Of a stretch of DNA of 64,000 nucleotides, positions 16,538-24,936 are shown piece after piece (positions within the stretch are counted from its first letter, which is position 1; every line of letters starts with the position of its first letter). A model generated the notes under the pieces. The model was not told where the DNA came from. It searched no databases and was given only the letters and a program-made list of their open reading frames with translations. Origin of the DNA: Myroides phaeus (GTDB lineage Bacteria > Bacteroidota > Bacteroidia > Flavobacteriales > Flavobacteriaceae); NCBI RefSeq assembly GCF_900099675.1, contig NZ_FNDQ01000007.1, forward strand, positions 1-64,000. The letters are read 5' to 3'. The position numbers and the translations under genes were made by a program.

Positions 16538-17038
16538 ATGAAAATTAAGCGTTTATTTATGTCATTGTTGCTTGTGGGAATGATGTTTTCTTGTAGTAAT
16601 GATGATGGATTGCCATTTACTGTTGCTGATAAAGTTGTTGAAACACCTGTAGATGAAGAACCAGTAGTAAAAGATGTTTTAGAAGGTAATTGGACTGTTG
16701 CAGCTTTAATTTTAAATGATATGGACTTAGGTTTAAATGAGTGTGAAACTCAGTCTACCATTTCGTTTTTACCAGAAGGTGTCTTAGAAGAAGTAGTTGT
16801 TAATTTCCGATGTGAAAGAGAAGAAGAGAAAAGAAAAGGAACATGGAAGGCTTTAGGAGATAATAAGTATCAAGTTAGAGCGGATGCTGAAAGTCCAAAT
16901 GCTTTTTTTAATGATGTTGAGTATTCTACATTGATTGTAGAAGAAGAGCAAGTTGTCTTAAGACACAAAATTCAACACGAAGGCGAAAACCCTTATACTT
17001 TAGACTTGGTTTTAAAGAAAGAGCAAGTAAAAGAATAA
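16538..17038 (+). CDS. lipoprotein with lipocalin-like domain, function unknown
   Basis: 166 residues. A type II signal peptide ends at the lipobox MMFSC (Cys20), and the mature start CSNDDG is acidic, as in surface-exported Bacteroidetes lipoproteins. The remainder (GNWTVAALILND ... STISFLPEG ... GTWKALGDNKYQV) has the strand pattern of the small lipocalin-like domains common in this phylum. A single gene between trxB and the ABC ATPase; role unknown. Confidence 0.75.
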   Translation: MKIKRLFMSLLLVGMMFSCSNDDGLPFTVADKVVETPVDEEPVVKDVLEGNWTVAALILNDMDLGLNECETQSTISFLPEGVLEEVVVNFRCEREEEKRKGTWKALGDNKYQVRADAESPNAFFNDVEYSTLIVEEEQVVLRHKIQHEGENPYTLDLVLKKEQVKE

Positions 17039-17120
17039 ATTATTTCTGTTTTTTAGTACATAGAGAGTTTTCTGGAGCTTATTTTATCTATTAATCTGAA
17101 AAACTTAGAGAAGTAAATCA

Positions 17121-17150
17121 AAAGATCACCAATTTAGGTGGTCTTTTTTT
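17121..17150 (+). terminator. terminator of the lipocalin-like lipoprotein
   Basis: Stem AAAGATCACC / GGTGGTCTTT (one mismatch or G-T pair) followed by T. Confidence 0.75.
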
Positions 17151-17193
17151 ATTTTATAAAGTTAATATTTTAGAGTGCTTGTACGGATATTGT

Positions 17194-17201
17194 TATATTT
17201 G
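17194..17201 (+). promoter_or_regulatory. -7 box of the ABC ATPase gene
   Basis: TATATTTG, 19 bases before the ATG at 17221. A TTG at 17179-17181 is too close to be a normal -33 element. Confidence 0.5.
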
Positions 17202-17220
17202 CGGTTCATAAAAATAAAAA

Positions 17221-18183
17221 ATGCTTTTACTTAAAAATATATCATTCAGCTATACGGAGGGAAAACGTGTTATAAACGAATTAGACCTTGTAATTGAGAA
17301 AGGAAAACATATTGCACTTTTAGGAGAGAGTGGGTGTGGAAAGAGTACTTTATTAAAGTTGATTTATGGATTGCATGATTTAGATGAAGGTGAAATCTAT
17401 TGGAATGAAAAACAAGTTTTAGGACCTGCTTATCATTTAGTGCCAGGTATGGATGAAATGAGATACTTAGCACAAGATTTTGACTTAATGCCTCATACTA
17501 CGGTTGCTGAAAACGTAGGGAAGTTTTTGTCTAATTTTGATATGGAAGGCAAAAAACACAGAACAAAAGAGTTAATCGAATTGGTTGATTTAACTGATTT
17601 TGCTGATGTGAAGGTTAAACATTTAAGTGGTGGACAACAACAAAGAGTGGCTATTGCTCGTGTTTTGGCATTAGAACCTGAAGTGTTGTTATTAGATGAA
17701 CCGTTTAGTCATATTGATTACTCTCGTCGTAGCTTGTTGAGAAGAAACCTTTTTGCTTATTTAAAAGAGAAAGGAATTACTTGTATTGTGGCTACTCACG
17801 ATAGTGTTGATGCTTTGAGTTTTGCGGATGAAACTATTGTGCTTAGAGAGGGGATTGTTGTTGATATGGGGGAAACAAAAGAGTTATACGAGTTTCCAAA
17901 TGATAAATATGTAGCTTCTTTATTTGGAGAGGTAAACGAATTGTATATTTCTGACTTTGCTCCTAAGGTTGAAATGGACGAAATGTTATTGGTTTACCCA
18001 CATCAGTTAATGGTGTCTAAGCAAAAAGGACAAATAGAAGTAGAGGTAATCGACTCGTATTTTAAAGGAGATGGTTATCTAATTAAGTCTTTCTTTGGCA
18101 ATGAGAGAGTGGTTTTCTTTGACCACCCGTTTGATATCGAAAAGAAAACAAAGATTAAATTAGCACTTAAAAAGTTTCAATAA
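17221..18183 (+). CDS. orphan ABC transporter ATP-binding protein
   Basis: 320 residues. Walker A GESGCGKST (about 36-44), Q-loop LAQDFDL, signature LSGGQQQRVAIAR, Walker B VLLLDEPFSHID and switch THDSVDAL. About 80 residues follow the ATPase core and resemble a TOBE-like regulatory extension. This layout is typical of importers of polyamine, iron or sulfate type, but no permease or binding-protein gene is adjacent, so the substrate cannot be assigned. Monocistronic. Confidence 0.88.
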   Translation: MLLLKNISFSYTEGKRVINELDLVIEKGKHIALLGESGCGKSTLLKLIYGLHDLDEGEIYWNEKQVLGPAYHLVPGMDEMRYLAQDFDLMPHTTVAENVGKFLSNFDMEGKKHRTKELIELVDLTDFADVKVKHLSGGQQQRVAIARVLALEPEVLLLDEPFSHIDYSRRSLLRRNLFAYLKEKGITCIVATHDSVDALSFADETIVLREGIVVDMGETKELYEFPNDKYVASLFGEVNELYISDFAPKVEMDEMLLVYPHQLMVSKQKGQIEVEVIDSYFKGDGYLIKSFFGNERVVFFDHPFDIEKKTKIKLALKKFQ

Positions 18184-18187
18184 TATA

Positions 18188-18217
18188 GAAGGGATACAGT
18201 AATGTGTCCCTTTTTTT
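18188..18217 (+). terminator. terminator of the ABC ATPase
   Basis: AGGGATAC / GTGTCCCT stem with one mismatch, followed by seven T. Confidence 0.75.
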
Positions 18218-18227
18218 GTTTTAAATA

Positions 18228-18268
18228 GTTATGCGTGATAGGTTATGCGTGATAGGTTATGCGTGATG
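18228..18268. repeat. tandem 14-base repeat, three copies
   Basis: Units begin at 18228, 18242 and 18256 with consensus GTTATGCGTGATAG; the third is altered at its end. The repeat lies between a plus-strand and a minus-strand terminator, outside any gene. Confidence 0.8.
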
Positions 18269-18330
18269 TGTGATAATTTTATAAGAGACGAAAGATAAAT
18301 AGAACATAATATAATATTGTACGAAATAAA

Positions 18331-18361
18331 AAAGGCGCTAACTTCATAGGTTAGCGCCTTT
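18331..18361 (-). terminator. terminator of the S9 peptidase
   Basis: 12-bp stem AAAGGCGCTAAC / GTTAGCGCCTTT with a 7-base loop; T-rich on the minus strand. Confidence 0.85.
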
Positions 18362-18367
18362 TGTCTA

Positions 18368-20788
18368 TTATTTTTTATTCTTTAAATGTTTTTCTAAGAA
18401 CTGATCTTGTTCCCAAAGTAAGTGAAGAATATTTTCTTTTGCTACATAACTGTGGCTTTCTTTCGGTAAGATAACCATTCTAACAGGAGCACCTAAACCT
18501 TTTAAAGCTTGGAAGTAACGCTCTGTTTGTAACGTAAACGTTCCAGGGTTGTTATCTGCTTCACCGTGAACTAACAACATCGGTGTTTTCATTTTTTCAG
18601 CATTCATAAACGGAGACATTGTGTTGTATACTTCTGGTACTTCCCAATAGTTTCTCTGTTCTGTTTGGAAACCAAAAGGAGTCAATGTTCTGTTGTAAGC
18701 TCCACTACGTGCAATACCTACCGCAAATAAATCTGAATATGTCAATAAGTTTGCTGTCATAAACGCTCCGTATGAGTGTCCACCTACACCAACTCTTTTT
18801 CTATCGATAAATCCTAATTTGTCTACTGCGTCAATAGCTGCTTTACCGTTTGCAACTAATTGTTGTACATAAGTATCATTCGGTTCTTCAGTTCCTTCTC
18901 CTACAATTGGGAAAGAAGCATCGTCTAATACAGCATATCCTTTAGATACCCAGTAAACAAAAGAACCATAGTATGGGAATGTAAATTCATTCGGGTTGTT
19001 TGTAACCTGTCCAGCACTGTTTTTATCTTTAAACTCTCTTGGATAAGCCCAGATTAATAAAGGTAATTTCTCAGCTTTTTTCTTTCTGTCATATCCTTTA
19101 GGTAAGTATAAAGTACCTGAAAGTTCTAATCCATCCTCACGCTTGTAAGTGATTACTTCTTTATAAACACCATTTAAACTCTCAAATGGGTTTTTAAAAT
19201 GTGTAATTGCTTTTAAGTCGTTTTTCTTTTTAATATTTCTGAAGTAATAGTTAGGGTATTCAGTTGGCGACTGAATAGACACTAATACAAGTCCTTTTTT
19301 AATATCTTCAATCGATTGGATAGATTCTTTTTTATCTGTGTAATTCGATTGATATAATCTTTTTTTGTTTTTCGTTTTGATGTCAAACTCATCAATGAAT
19401 GGGAATTGTCCTTTAGAAGTATATCCATCACCGATTAAGTACATTTTGTTGTCGTTAATCGCTAAAACATATCTTCCATATTCATTGCGTTTTAATTCAA
19501 AGTTTCCTGGATCACTATAAGCATCTTGAGAGTTTCTATCTTCAATTTTAACTGGGTTCTCATTGCTTGTAGATGGATTAATCATAAAAGTACGCACATT
19601 TCTTGTGTCATACCATTGGTCAGATACAAGTGCGATATCGTCATTCCCCCAAGTAATTCCTCCATAGCGTTGCGTTAGCTTAACTATAGAAGTTGGAGCA
19701 TTGTTAAATGGTGCTTCCCAGTTAAAAACTTCATCTCTATATGCTACTTCATTAGCTGGATCTCCTCCATCTAAAGCTTCTACAAAGTATAAAGTAGCTG
19801 GTTTGTCAGCTCTCCATCCCATATTTCTTTTCCCTTCGCGAACTGCCATAAATCCTTTTGGCATCACTTCGTTTAACGGAATATCGTTTACCTCTTTTAC
19901 TTCTTTTCCTTCTTTAGTGTAAACTACAGATTTCATTGGGAAACGGTTTAAAGCTACTAAGTAAGAAAACGGTTTTTGTAATGTTGTAAGCATTAAATAC
20001 TCTCCATCTGGTGAAAAAGAAGTACCTACATATAAATCACCTTTTTTGAAAAGCGTTTTGTTTCCGTTTAAGTCAATTTTATACAATTCAGAAGTAACTA
20101 AAGTTTCAAAGTTAGTTTCGTCTGCTTTGTTTTTCAATAAGTCTTGATATGTTCTATTTTGAGAAACAACTCCTTCACTCACAGAAACAATTGGTCCTGT
20201 TGGAATGTTCTTAGATGTATCAATTAAGTTTGGTCTATTAGCAGGAATTTGATTAATTAAGATGCTTTGTCCATCTCTAAACCAGGTAATAGGGTTACCA
20301 ATATTTGCGTTTAAGTTCGCTTCAGTTAACTTTGTAGCTTGAGCAGATTTTACATCAAGTACCCAAAGTTCTACTCCATTTTCAATAGTATTTGTAAAAG
20401 CAAGTTTAGACTGATCTGGAGACCAAGTAATATTTGTAATACGTGGATTAGCCGGTAGTCCTTTTACTTGAACTTCTTGTGTGTCCTTAACTTTTCTAAC
20501 TTTTAAGTTAGTGATATAAGTAACCGTACTTGAAATATTCGTGTTTACGTCAATTCGCAAACCAGCTAATCTCATTTCGTTTACGTTTAAATCCATTAAT
20601 GTTTTATATGTACTTCTGTAAGTAAGTAACATATAATCAAGTTTGCTGTCCATTGAAATAGACGGAGCTCTTTCGAAGTCAGCAAGTTCTAAGATTTCTT
20701 GAGATGGTTTCTGGAACGTAATGTTTTCTTGTGCGTACATAGATGTAATCAAAAAAAGAGACAATAATGTTGTTTTGATGATTTTCAT
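18368..20788 (-). CDS. secreted prolyl oligopeptidase family (S9) serine peptidase
   Basis: 806 residues with a signal peptide ending near MYAQ (residue 20). The N-terminal two thirds form a beta-propeller-like region with WSPDQSKLAF and FSPDGEYLM repeats. The C-terminal alpha/beta hydrolase domain carries GGHSYGAFM (catalytic Ser), HGEADNN (Asp) and ESHSY (His). The lid-region sequence resembles S9D glutamyl-peptidase-like members more than dipeptidyl peptidase IV, but the specificity is a guess. Probably periplasmic, in peptide use. Monocistronic and convergent with the ABC ATPase. Confidence 0.88.
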   Translation of the reverse strand: MKIIKTTLLSLFLITSMYAQENITFQKPSQEILELADFERAPSISMDSKLDYMLLTYRSTYKTLMDLNVNEMRLAGLRIDVNTNISSTVTYITNLKVRKVKDTQEVQVKGLPANPRITNITWSPDQSKLAFTNTIENGVELWVLDVKSAQATKLTEANLNANIGNPITWFRDGQSILINQIPANRPNLIDTSKNIPTGPIVSVSEGVVSQNRTYQDLLKNKADETNFETLVTSELYKIDLNGNKTLFKKGDLYVGTSFSPDGEYLMLTTLQKPFSYLVALNRFPMKSVVYTKEGKEVKEVNDIPLNEVMPKGFMAVREGKRNMGWRADKPATLYFVEALDGGDPANEVAYRDEVFNWEAPFNNAPTSIVKLTQRYGGITWGNDDIALVSDQWYDTRNVRTFMINPSTSNENPVKIEDRNSQDAYSDPGNFELKRNEYGRYVLAINDNKMYLIGDGYTSKGQFPFIDEFDIKTKNKKRLYQSNYTDKKESIQSIEDIKKGLVLVSIQSPTEYPNYYFRNIKKKNDLKAITHFKNPFESLNGVYKEVITYKREDGLELSGTLYLPKGYDRKKKAEKLPLLIWAYPREFKDKNSAGQVTNNPNEFTFPYYGSFVYWVSKGYAVLDDASFPIVGEGTEEPNDTYVQQLVANGKAAIDAVDKLGFIDRKRVGVGGHSYGAFMTANLLTYSDLFAVGIARSGAYNRTLTPFGFQTEQRNYWEVPEVYNTMSPFMNAEKMKTPMLLVHGEADNNPGTFTLQTERYFQALKGLGAPVRMVILPKESHSYVAKENILHLLWEQDQFLEKHLKNKK

Positions 20789-20897
20789 AAAGGTTAGTTT
20801 TTCGTTATGTGGGCTAATATACTTGAAAATACCGAGTGTTCAAGAAGTTATCTGTGCTTTTTGTGCCAAAAATGATATTACTATTTACTTAATAGTG

Positions 20898-20905
20898 TAT
20901 TTTTG
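20898..20905 (+). promoter_or_regulatory. -7 box of the FabH-type gene
   Basis: TATTTTTG, 27 bases before the ATG at 20933. A frame opening at 20903 would lie inside this box, which supports the later start. Confidence 0.5.
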
Positions 20906-20932
20906 CACCACGTGAAACAAGAATTTAATAAT

Positions 20933-21940
20933 ATGTTTAAATCAAAAATAAGTGGGTTAGGGTATTACGTTCCTGAGAATGTGGTAACAAATGACGACCT
21001 ATCAAAAGTGATGGATACGAATCACGAATGGATTGTTGAAAGAACAGGTATTCATGAAAGAAGACATAAGAAGTTAGAAGAAGACACTACTTCAGGAATG
21101 GGAGTGAAGGCCGCTCGTATTGCGATGGAAAGAGCAGGGGTAGAGGCAAAAGATATTGACTTTGTAGTATTTGCTACGTTAAGTCCTGATTACTACTTCC
21201 CAGGTCCTGGTGTTTTATTACAAAGAGAATTAGGGTTAAATACAGTAGCTGCATTAGATATTAGAGCACAGTGTTCTGGTTTTATCTACGCTTTGTCTAT
21301 TGCAGATCAATACATTAAAACAGGTATGTATAAGAATGTTTTAGTTGTAGGGTCTGAGGTACATTCTGCTGGATTAGATATGACTACAAGAGGACGTGGT
21401 GTATCTGTTATTTTTGGAGATGGAGCAGGAGCGGCAGTATTGACACGATCTGAAAATGAGAATCAAGGTATTTTATCTACTCATATTCACTCACAAGGAG
21501 AGCACGCTGAAGAATTAGCGTTAATCGCTCCAGGAATGGGAGGTAGATGGGTAACGGATATTTTAGAGGACAACAATCCAGATGATATTAGTTACACACC
21601 TTATATGAACGGACAGTTTGTATTTAAAAATGCAGTAGTTCGCTTTAGTGAGGTTATTAATGAAGGATTAGAAGCAAACAACTTGGGAGTAGAAGATATT
21701 GATATGTTAATTCCACACCAAGCTAATTTGCGTATTTCACAATATATCCAACACAAATTTGGATTACCAGACGATAAAGTGTTTAACAACATTCAGAAAT
21801 ACGGTAATACAACAGCTGCATCAATTCCTATTGCCTTAACAGAAGCGTGGGAAGCAGGGAAAATTAAAGAAGGAGATTTAGTAGTTTTAGCAGCTTTCGG
21901 AAGTGGATTTACTTGGGGAAGTGTTATGTTAAGATGGTGA
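20933..21940 (+). CDS. 3-oxoacyl-ACP synthase III family protein (FabH type)
   Basis: 335 residues from ATG 20933 (MFKSKISGLGYYVPENVVTN, the normal family start). Catalytic triad visible: Cys in RAQCSGF (about 115), His in IPHQANLR and Asn in YGNTTAAS. FabH enzymes condense acyl-CoA with malonyl-ACP to start fatty acid synthesis; related paralogs act in other lipid pathways. The gene after it encodes a fatty acid hydroxylase-like protein 37 bases downstream, so a role in a modified lipid is possible. Housekeeping FabH versus paralog cannot be decided from this window. Confidence 0.85.
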   Translation: MFKSKISGLGYYVPENVVTNDDLSKVMDTNHEWIVERTGIHERRHKKLEEDTTSGMGVKAARIAMERAGVEAKDIDFVVFATLSPDYYFPGPGVLLQRELGLNTVAALDIRAQCSGFIYALSIADQYIKTGMYKNVLVVGSEVHSAGLDMTTRGRGVSVIFGDGAGAAVLTRSENENQGILSTHIHSQGEHAEELALIAPGMGGRWVTDILEDNNPDDISYTPYMNGQFVFKNAVVRFSEVINEGLEANNLGVEDIDMLIPHQANLRISQYIQHKFGLPDDKVFNNIQKYGNTTAASIPIALTEAWEAGKIKEGDLVVLAAFGSGFTWGSVMLRW

Positions 21941-21977
21941 AAATTAATATATTAGCTTTAATGTAAAGTTAATATAT

Positions 21978-22655
21978 ATGAAATTTGATAAGATTCATAA
22001 CAAAGGTCAAGCGCAACTTTTCAAGAATCCTTATTTAGAAATGTTGACTAAGGGACATCCTGCTATTATATGGGGGATGTATATTCCTATATTATCTTAC
22101 ATTGTTTATGTAGGATATAAAGACTATTCATTAAGTGTTCAAAGTATCATTCTTCTCTTTTTGGGAGGTATGTTATTTTGGACATTTTTTGAATATATAG
22201 CTCACAGATATATTTTTCACTGGATAAGTGATAAACCCAATATTCAGCGGTTTGCTTATGTGATGCATGGTAATCATCATCATTATCCGAGAGATAGACA
22301 GCGACTGTTTATGCCTCCCGTACCCAGTATTATTTTGGCGTCAGTGTTGTTTATCCTATTTTATGTTTTATTAGGACAATATACTTTTGGCTTTTATCCC
22401 GGATTTATAATCGGTTATTTGCTGTATGCTTCTATGCATTATGCTATTCACGCTTTTGCACCTCCATTTAAGTTTATGAAACCCTTATGGCGCAATCATC
22501 ATTTGCATCATTATAAAGATGAGGCAATGGGCTTTGGTGTAAGTAATACGTTTTGGGATAGAGTGTTTGGAACTATGTTCGACTTAGCAAAAGAGAAAGA
22601 AGATAAGGAGAAGGTAAAGGAGCTGATGTTTGAGAAAAAGAAGAGTAAGATGTAA
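21978..22655 (+). CDS. fatty acid hydroxylase superfamily membrane protein
   Basis: 225 residues with four to five hydrophobic segments. The diiron-binding histidine clusters of the sterol desaturase / fatty acid hydroxylase superfamily are visible: HRYIFH, HGNHHHYP, HYAIH and HHLHHY. This arrangement resembles FA2H-type 2-hydroxylases. In sphingolipid-producing Bacteroidetes such an enzyme could hydroxylate the amide-linked acyl chain; that is inference. Likely co-transcribed with the FabH-type gene. Confidence 0.82.
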   Translation: MKFDKIHNKGQAQLFKNPYLEMLTKGHPAIIWGMYIPILSYIVYVGYKDYSLSVQSIILLFLGGMLFWTFFEYIAHRYIFHWISDKPNIQRFAYVMHGNHHHYPRDRQRLFMPPVPSIILASVLFILFYVLLGQYTFGFYPGFIIGYLLYASMHYAIHAFAPPFKFMKPLWRNHHLHHYKDEAMGFGVSNTFWDRVFGTMFDLAKEKEDKEKVKELMFEKKKSKM

Positions 22656-22659
22656 ATAA

Positions 22660-22695
22660 AAAAAGGTGATCTATTGTTTTAGATCACCTTTTTTG
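22660..22695. terminator. bidirectional terminator
   Basis: AAAAGGTGATCTA / TAGATCACCTTTT stem with A and T runs on either side. It serves the hydroxylase (plus) and endonuclease 1 (minus). Confidence 0.85.
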
Positions 22696-22697
22696 TG

Positions 22698-23720
22698 TTA
22701 TTTCTGGTCAGGTTTTACTTCTGTCCAAATATTTTTAGCGTTGAATTTTTTATCATTATGAGTCCCCCAAATTAAGTTTGCTAAATGTGGGTTGTCAATA
22801 AATGGGTTTCTATTTCCTTGTGAATAATAGTTGCTTGGATCACCGTGATACTCATTTCTTCTTCTTTCAATCTCAGATACAGGGTCTTCTGCATTCCATT
22901 TCATAAAAATACTGATCATTCCATCTCTTTCACCAGTTTGAGGGTTGATTATAGTATTTCCTACACCAATTCGATTAGGTATACATTGCTCTCCATAGCG
23001 AACATACATATACATCATCATACGTGCTACATCACCTTTCCATTCTTCTCCTGGGAACCATCCATTTGCAACAGGACCTGAATTACCACTTCCTTCAGCA
23101 AATTTTTTATTAGAACGTATGTAATTCCATTCTCCATTGATAGGTCTAAGGTTGTGAGCATCATGTCCTGCTATTTCTTGTATATTTTGAGGTATATGGT
23201 ATTTGTTATTAATAGCAATTAGCACAGGCATAGCACGAGATTTTGCAAATACGTGCTCTCTTTCCCATTTTTTATGTCTTTCATATTCATTTGTGTACCT
23301 TTCTTTTTTAGGAAAAGATCTAAGTTTAGTGATATCTCCTTTATCTTGTCCTTCAGGCCAACCATAAATTAATAATACATTATCTGAGTTTTCAGGATCT
23401 TCATCAGTAATTACACTTGAATCCCATATTCCAGGCGTGTAAGAAAGAGGATTATGTGTTCTCTCTACAAGCTCGTGTAGATCCTTTTTTAGATCTTTCC
23501 CTCTTTTTCTAAAATCAATATCTTTATAGTACGCTTGTTGGTCTTGATCAACTGGAATATAGTTAAATCCTTTATTATTTTCAGGAGCAGGTCCTGGTAC
23601 AGTAGGCTTAGACGGGTTGTCAATAATTGGTTTGTCGATAGGAGAACTATCGTCAGAAGAACTACAGCTTGCTGTTAGTGCAAGAAATGCAGCAAAAATG
23701 ATAAGACTATATTTTTTCAT
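22698..23720 (-). CDS. lipoprotein endonuclease I family protein, paralog 1
   Basis: 340 residues with lipobox LTASC (Cys19) and a serine/aspartate-rich mature start. A proline-rich linker is followed by the endonuclease I (EndA/Vvn-like, beta-beta-alpha metal) domain. The general-base His is in WEREHVFAKS, the metal-ligand Asn in DAHNLRPINGEWN, then GDVARMMMYMYVRY and RNPFIDNPHLANLIWG. It should be a sugar-nonspecific nuclease held on the envelope. First of five paralogs on the minus strand; groups with paralogs 2 and 3 by its WEREH and ITDEDPEN blocks. Confidence 0.9.
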   Translation of the reverse strand: MKKYSLIIFAAFLALTASCSSSDDSSPIDKPIIDNPSKPTVPGPAPENNKGFNYIPVDQDQQAYYKDIDFRKRGKDLKKDLHELVERTHNPLSYTPGIWDSSVITDEDPENSDNVLLIYGWPEGQDKGDITKLRSFPKKERYTNEYERHKKWEREHVFAKSRAMPVLIAINNKYHIPQNIQEIAGHDAHNLRPINGEWNYIRSNKKFAEGSGNSGPVANGWFPGEEWKGDVARMMMYMYVRYGEQCIPNRIGVGNTIINPQTGERDGMISIFMKWNAEDPVSEIERRRNEYHGDPSNYYSQGNRNPFIDNPHLANLIWGTHNDKKFNAKNIWTEVKPDQK

Positions 23721-23782
23721 ATAGGATTATATAACTTGTATGGTGTTAATAAATAATTTCGTCTTGTAAAGATAGGGCAACT

Positions 23783-23835
23783 ATTTCAAATACAAATAGC
23801 ATTTGACACAATCAGTTGCTATTTGTATTTGAAAT
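23783..23835. other. long perfect hairpin between endonuclease paralogs 1 and 2
   Basis: A 19-bp perfect stem (23783-23801 with 23817-23835) and a 15-base loop. There is no T run on the minus side. It lies 15 bases after the stop of paralog 2 and may act as a terminator or mRNA-stabilising structure. Confidence 0.7.
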
Positions 23836-23849
23836 AAATGGCAGTTAGT

Positions 23850-24827
23850 TTATTGCCATTTGTTTTCTGCTTGTGGTCCTCCCCAAATAGCAGTTGCCAA
23901 ATAAGGATTATCTATAAACGGATTCCTATTTCCTTGTGCGTGTCGCTTAGTTGAGTTACCGTGGTATTCATTTCTCTTTCTTTCAATATCAGACACGGGA
24001 TCTTCTGCATTCCACTGTAAGAATAGCTTTAGCATTTTTTCATTTCCACCTTGCGTATTGTTTTCAAAAGCACCCGTACCCACTAAGTTAGGAGCACATT
24101 GTTTGCCGTATCTAACATACATATACATCACCATACGCGCTACATCACCTTTCCACTCATCACCAGGATACCAAGCTGGTTCACGTCCAACAGTTACCAC
24201 ACCTGCATTTCCACTACCTTGCGTAAAACGCTTATTTCCGCGTTCTTCATTCCACTCCCCATTAATAGCTCTAAGGTTATGAGCATCCACACCCGCAATT
24301 AGTCCTTCTGGCGTAAAAGCATAATCATCTTCTCTTGTTACTAATTTAGGTTTGGCTAACGATTTAGCAAAGATGTGTTCTCTTTCCCATTTCTTATCTC
24401 GATCAGCATTTACATTTCTGTTGTTCTGATCATATTTGCTCATAGAAGGGCGGTGCTTAGGAAGTTTAGCATCAGTTGCAGGCCAACTATACATTAGTAT
24501 TAAGTTGTTTTTATTAGCCGGATCAGCATCAGTTACTTTACACGCTTCCCAAATATCCGGAGTATATTGCAACTGCTTATGTGTTTTTACTAATAAATCG
24601 TGTAAGTCATTTTTTAAGCTTTCTCCTGTTTTAGTCAAGTCGATATTACTGTAATATTCCTTTTCATATTTATCTGCAATAACAAGATTAGCCTTGTGGT
24701 TTGTGTCCACAATCGGATTAAAACCTTGGTTTGCTTCTATGATAGGAGTAGGGGCTTCTGCATTCTTTTTACAACTTGTAAATGCTACAAAAAAGGTAGC
24801 AATAGCTACAAACGTATATTTATTCAT
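23850..24827 (-). CDS. lipoprotein endonuclease I family protein, paralog 2
   Basis: 325 residues from ATG 24827. An in-frame ATG at 24893 would place 22 hydrophobic residues in front of a complete lipoprotein signal, so it is unlikely. Lipobox FVAFTSC (Cys near 19). Catalytic blocks: WEREHIFAKS, DAHNLRAINGEWN, ERGNKRF, GDVARMVMYMYVRY and RNPFIDNPYLATAIWG. The R-x-N spacing of ERGNKRF follows the Vvn-type metal motif. No proline-rich repeat linker of the type seen in paralogs 3-5. Confidence 0.88.
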   Translation of the reverse strand: MNKYTFVAIATFFVAFTSCKKNAEAPTPIIEANQGFNPIVDTNHKANLVIADKYEKEYYSNIDLTKTGESLKNDLHDLLVKTHKQLQYTPDIWEACKVTDADPANKNNLILMYSWPATDAKLPKHRPSMSKYDQNNRNVNADRDKKWEREHIFAKSLAKPKLVTREDDYAFTPEGLIAGVDAHNLRAINGEWNEERGNKRFTQGSGNAGVVTVGREPAWYPGDEWKGDVARMVMYMYVRYGKQCAPNLVGTGAFENNTQGGNEKMLKLFLQWNAEDPVSDIERKRNEYHGNSTKRHAQGNRNPFIDNPYLATAIWGGPQAENKWQ

Positions 24828-24885
24828 TCTATGGGATGTGATTATTATTTTAAGAAGTGTAAAGATACAAATTACTCCAAACAAG

Positions 24886-24914
24886 AAGAGCATCTGAAGT
24901 AATCAGATGCTCTT
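24886..24914 (-). terminator. terminator of endonuclease paralog 3
   Basis: AAGAGCATCTG / CAGATGCTCTT stem, 11 bp, 23 bases after the stop. Confidence 0.75.
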
Positions 24915-24936
24915 TAGTATTATGGATTGGAAAAGA

